From positions 1 through 43,614 of the forward strand of contig CAJUSJ010000030.1 in assembly GCA_910588865.1 (NCBI GenBank): a stretch of 43,614 bases of DNA. The letters are read 5' to 3'. The position numbers and the translations under genes were made by a program. The notes under the pieces are model-generated. The model was not told the DNA's origin. It worked only from the letters and a program-made list of their open reading frames with translations, and did no database searches. This document shows, piece after piece, positions 41,177-43,614 of this stretch; the stretch's first letter is position 1; each line of letters opens with the position of its first letter. Origin of the DNA: an uncultured Lachnospiraceae bacterium (GTDB taxonomy: Bacteria > Bacillota > Clostridia > Lachnospirales > Lachnospiraceae).

Positions 41177-41986
41177 CTACTTCTTTTTGTATATGGCTGG
41201 CTGGATATAATCGTAAGGGCAGGTGGCTTTGGTCAAACCTTCTGAGTGGCCGATAAAAAGATGTCCTCCCGGAACCGTGGCATTGTAAAATCGGCGAACC
41301 AGAGCATCTTTGGTAGGCTGGTCAAAATAGATCATAACATTCCGGCAGAAGATCAAGTCAAACTTCTTTTTAAACTGGATGGGATCCATCAGATTGAAAG
41401 TCCGGAAGATCACGTTCTGTTTGATAGCGGGAGCGACCGTATAGTTTCCATCCTTTCTGACAAAATATTTCTGCTTCCAGGTAGCGGGAAGAGAGGAAAG
41501 GCTCTCATCGTTGTAGGAGGCAGTCATGGCTGTGTTGAGGATCTTCTGAGAAATATCCGTGGCCAAAACCCTGGTATCCCACTGGGAGGCCTGGGCCCCG
41601 AAATACTCTTTCAGATACATGGAGATGGTATAGGGCTCTTCCCCGGAAGAGCAGCCCGCGCTCCAGATGCACAGGACTTTGTCCTTGGCGTGCTTTTTCT
41701 CCAGATCAGGGAGCACAACATCCCACAGGTATTTAAAATGATCCTCTTCCCGGAGAAAATAAGTATAATTGGTGGTGAGTTTATTCAGCATGGCGGTGAC
41801 CATATCCGGGTCCCGGCCTGACATAATGTCATCTACATACGCGCTGAAATCTCTATAGCCCTTGGAAGAGAGCGTGTGGGAAAGGCGGCTTACGATAAGC
41901 TGCTTTTTCTTGCTCAAATCAATTCCATAGTGTTGTTTAATATATGTGTAAAGGCGTTGAAAATCGCTGTCAGTCAATGTCAGCAT
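41177..41986 (-). CDS. cheR: chemoreceptor glutamate methyltransferase
   Basis: 269 residues with the CheR N-terminal helices (LSKKKQLIVSRL), TNYTYFLRE, the SAM-binding SAGCSSGEEPYT and FDLIFCRNVMIYF. It methylates chemoreceptors and opposes CheB. GGGGGGATTATC precedes the ATG. An AT-rich tract with TATATA/TATAAT-like boxes just upstream (41990-42025) may hold its own promoter. Confidence 0.96.
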   Translation of the reverse strand: MLTLTDSDFQRLYTYIKQHYGIDLSKKKQLIVSRLSHTLSSKGYRDFSAYVDDIMSGRDPDMVTAMLNKLTTNYTYFLREEDHFKYLWDVVLPDLEKKHAKDKVLCIWSAGCSSGEEPYTISMYLKEYFGAQASQWDTRVLATDISQKILNTAMTASYNDESLSSLPATWKQKYFVRKDGNYTVAPAIKQNVIFRTFNLMDPIQFKKKFDLIFCRNVMIYFDQPTKDALVRRFYNATVPGGHLFIGHSEGLTKATCPYDYIQPAIYKKK

Positions 41987-42107
41987 GATAATCCCCCCTG
42001 TTTCTATATATAATATATATAATAAGCAGCCATCTTGCGGGACGGCACAGATGATACAGTCATTGGGCAGTCAGGAGACCGCCCAAAACAGTTTTCCCCC
42101 TCTACGC

Positions 42108-42134
42108 CGAAAAGCCGCCAGAGGCGGTTTTTCG
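42108..42134 (-). terminator. terminator after cheW
   Basis: A 12-bp stem CGAAAAgCCGCC / GGCGGtTTTTCG with a 3-base loop, A-run on one side and T-run on the other, so it can act in either direction. It lies 60 bp past the cheW stop and separates cheA-cheW from cheR-cheB. Confidence 0.8.
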
Positions 42135-42193
42135 ATTCAGATTACACAGTAAACCCTTACATTCATGGTGATGCCCAGAACGCGGCATGAGGT

Positions 42194-42679
42194 TTACTGA
42201 GGAGTGGCCAGGGCCTGGCAGTCAATAGACATAAAGACGCTTCCATCCTCCATGGTCACCATCCCGTTAAGAAGTTTTTGCTGCCGCTTAAGCGGGATAG
42301 GCCGCACATTGTTTAAGTCGATGTCGATCACCTGGCGAACCGAATCCACCAGGATTCCCAGTGAGACCGAGTCAATATCCAGGACAATGATGCAGGTCTT
42401 TTCCGGACAGTCGGGATCGCATTTGCCCATGAGCTGTTGGATATCCACAACAGGAAGGATCTGCCCCCTCAAGTTGATGATGCCTTTGATGTAGGAAGGC
42501 ATCATAGGAAGAGTGGTGATCGTGTGGTTGTTGATGATCTCGATCACATAGTTGGTACTGATGTACAAAACAAGATCTCCTGATTCGAAGGTGAGGCAAC
42601 GCTCTATAGTGGAAGTCTCCTCCTCTACATCTACATCGGACATATCCTGCAGGTCCTGATTGTTAAGCTGTTCAGACAT
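42194..42679 (-). CDS. cheW: chemotaxis coupling protein
   Basis: 161 residues with the CheW fold (FESGDLVLYIS, IINLRGQILPVVDI, LGILVDSVRQVIDI). It couples receptors to the CheA kinase. AGGGAGG precedes the ATG. It starts 15 bp after the cheA stop. Confidence 0.95.
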   Translation of the reverse strand: MSEQLNNQDLQDMSDVDVEEETSTIERCLTFESGDLVLYISTNYVIEIINNHTITTLPMMPSYIKGIINLRGQILPVVDIQQLMGKCDPDCPEKTCIIVLDIDSVSLGILVDSVRQVIDIDLNNVRPIPLKRQQKLLNGMVTMEDGSVFMSIDCQALATPQ

Positions 42680-42694
42680 GATAATTCCTCCCTT

Positions 42695-43614
42695 CTACTG
42701 TGAATTCTCAAGAGCCGCCGAGTAAAGGCTCTGAATATCAAGGATAATGCTGATATTGCCGTCGCCCAGGATGGTGCAGCCGGCGAATCCGTAATTCTTA
42801 AGCTCGAAAAAGTTCAGGAAAGCCGGGAAAGGCTTTACCACAACCTGCTGCTCGCCCACCAGCTCATCTACGAACAGGCAGAAGGAGCGGTCGCTGGTCT
42901 CTACCCACAGAAGGATCCCCTCTTCCAGATTGACAATATCCGTGTCAATGTTGTAGAACTGATGGAGCCTTACTACGGGATAAAAGCTGTCCATGCGCTC
43001 AATCATCTCATTGCCGTTCTCATCCCGGATAATCTCATCCGGCATGATCTTGAAGGACTGGCGGATATTGGCAATGGGGATGGTGAAGATGGAGCGGCCT
43101 ACCGTCACCCTCATGCCATCCACGATAGCCATGGTAAGAGGGATCTTCATGGTAAAGGTAGTGCCGTGGCCTTCCTCGCTGTTTAAGGAAACCACGCCGC
43201 CTACGGCTTCCACATTCTTCTTGACCACATCCATACCCACGCCTCGGCCGGAAAATTCCGTAACCTCCTGGTTGGTGGAGAATCCGGGCAGCATGATGAG
43301 CCCTAAAGCCTCTTTCTTGGTATATTCGCTCTCCGGCTTGGTGAGGATACCCTTTTCTCTGGCTTTGGCCAGGAGCTTATCAGGATTCATGCCCTTGCCG
43401 TCATCGGCGATGGTAATCACCACCTCGTTGCTGGTATGGGTGGCGGACAGGATGATCTCGCCCTGGGCGCTCTTTCCAACATTAATACGGTCATGGACAT
43501 CATCCTCAATACCGTGGTCCATAGCGTTGCGGACCATATGCATGATGGGATCCTGGATGCTGTCCACAATGGTCTTGTCAACCTCCGTGTCCTCTCCGAT
43601 CAGGGTAAGGCGCA
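42695..43614 (-). CDS. cheA: chemotaxis histidine kinase CheA, C-terminal part (cut by window edge)
   Basis: The frame runs off the right edge. What remains covers the end of the dimerisation/kinase region (NAMDHGIE N box, ADDGKGM G1 box, GRGVGMDVV G2 box, GHGTTFTMKIP) and the C-terminal CheW-like regulatory domain (VDELVGEQQVV). The P1 phosphotransfer domain lies outside the window. Confidence 0.95.
   Translation of the reverse strand, partial: RLTLIGEDTEVDKTIVDSIQDPIMHMVRNAMDHGIEDDVHDRINVGKSAQGEIILSATHTSNEVVITIADDGKGMNPDKLLAKAREKGILTKPESEYTKKEALGLIMLPGFSTNQEVTEFSGRGVGMDVVKKNVEAVGGVVSLNSEEGHGTTFTMKIPLTMAIVDGMRVTVGRSIFTIPIANIRQSFKIMPDEIIRDENGNEMIERMDSFYPVVRLHQFYNIDTDIVNLEEGILLWVETSDRSFCLFVDELVGEQQVVVKPFPAFLNFFELKNYGFAGCTILGDGNISIILDIQSLYSAALENSQ

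Noticed and set aside
1..43614. CRISPR arrays, tRNA or rRNA genes, complete insertion sequences
   Set aside because: No regularly spaced repeats, tRNA cloverleaf, rRNA-like sequence or transposase frame was seen on either strand.

Overview
The window looks like the chromosome of an anaerobic gut-type Firmicute of the Lachnospiraceae/Clostridia kind. It has about 50-55% GC, strong AGGAGG ribosome sites, TTGACA/TATAAT-type promoters, clostridial-style molybdenum hydroxylases with separate FAD, [2Fe-2S] and molybdopterin subunits, and a che operon. The species cannot be named from the sequence alone.

Layout. (1) 170-6266: an AraC-type regulator diverges from a probable operon of SLC13-type permease, mandelate-racemase-family sugar-acid dehydratase, MFS permease and MBL-fold (UlaG-like) hydrolase. 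Together these suggest uptake and catabolism of a sugar acid or other organic acid. (2) 6300-11350: an accessory island. It holds a YefM-YoeB toxin-antitoxin pair with a TGTACA operator, the 5' stump of a Cof-type HAD hydrolase, and a complete retron (promoter, msr-msd RNA bounded by an 11-bp a1/a2 repeat, reverse transcriptase with NAVSH, YSDD and VTG motifs, and an unrecognised 612-residue helical-repeat partner). A low-GC pair of small genes follows, one of them with a P-loop. (3) 11475-15515: a first molybdenum hydroxylase (FAD, Fe-S, Mo subunits) plus an 83-residue eight-cysteine protein, closed by a terminator. (4) 15600-19120: metallophosphoesterase, Fe-S aldo/keto-reductase-like protein, AAA/DUF4143 ATPase, terminator. 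(5) 19189-21000, minus strand: a small ribbon-helix-helix gene, a four-helix membrane protein and a TylF-like methyltransferase. (6) 21079-27202: a long regulatory and structured leader, then a second molybdenum hydroxylase. Its FAD subunit has a GltD-like NAD(P)H oxidoreductase inserted inside it. A small leucine-rich-repeat protein and a terminator follow. A second TylF-like methyltransferase lies on the opposite strand after it. (7) 28266-38956: a Crp-family regulator and an almost uninterrupted molybdenum-cofactor supply region: MocA-ModE fusion, phosphatase-HD fusion, MoeA-like protein with a cysteine tail, XdhC with reversed domain order, MoaA, MoaC, MOSC-MogA fusion and ModABC molybdate importer. 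(8) 39057-43614, minus strand: cheA (cut by the window edge), cheW, cheR, cheB and a membrane-anchored C39-like peptidase.

How it fits together: ModABC imports molybdate; MoaA, MoaC and MogA build molybdopterin; the MoeA-like, MocA and XdhC proteins insert and mature the cofactor for the two hydroxylases upstream. The GltD-like insertion gives the second hydroxylase a plausible NAD(P)H electron route. The most novel items are the retron with its branched msd and unknown partner, the split FAD subunit with its GltD insertion, and the structured leader before the second hydroxylase operon.
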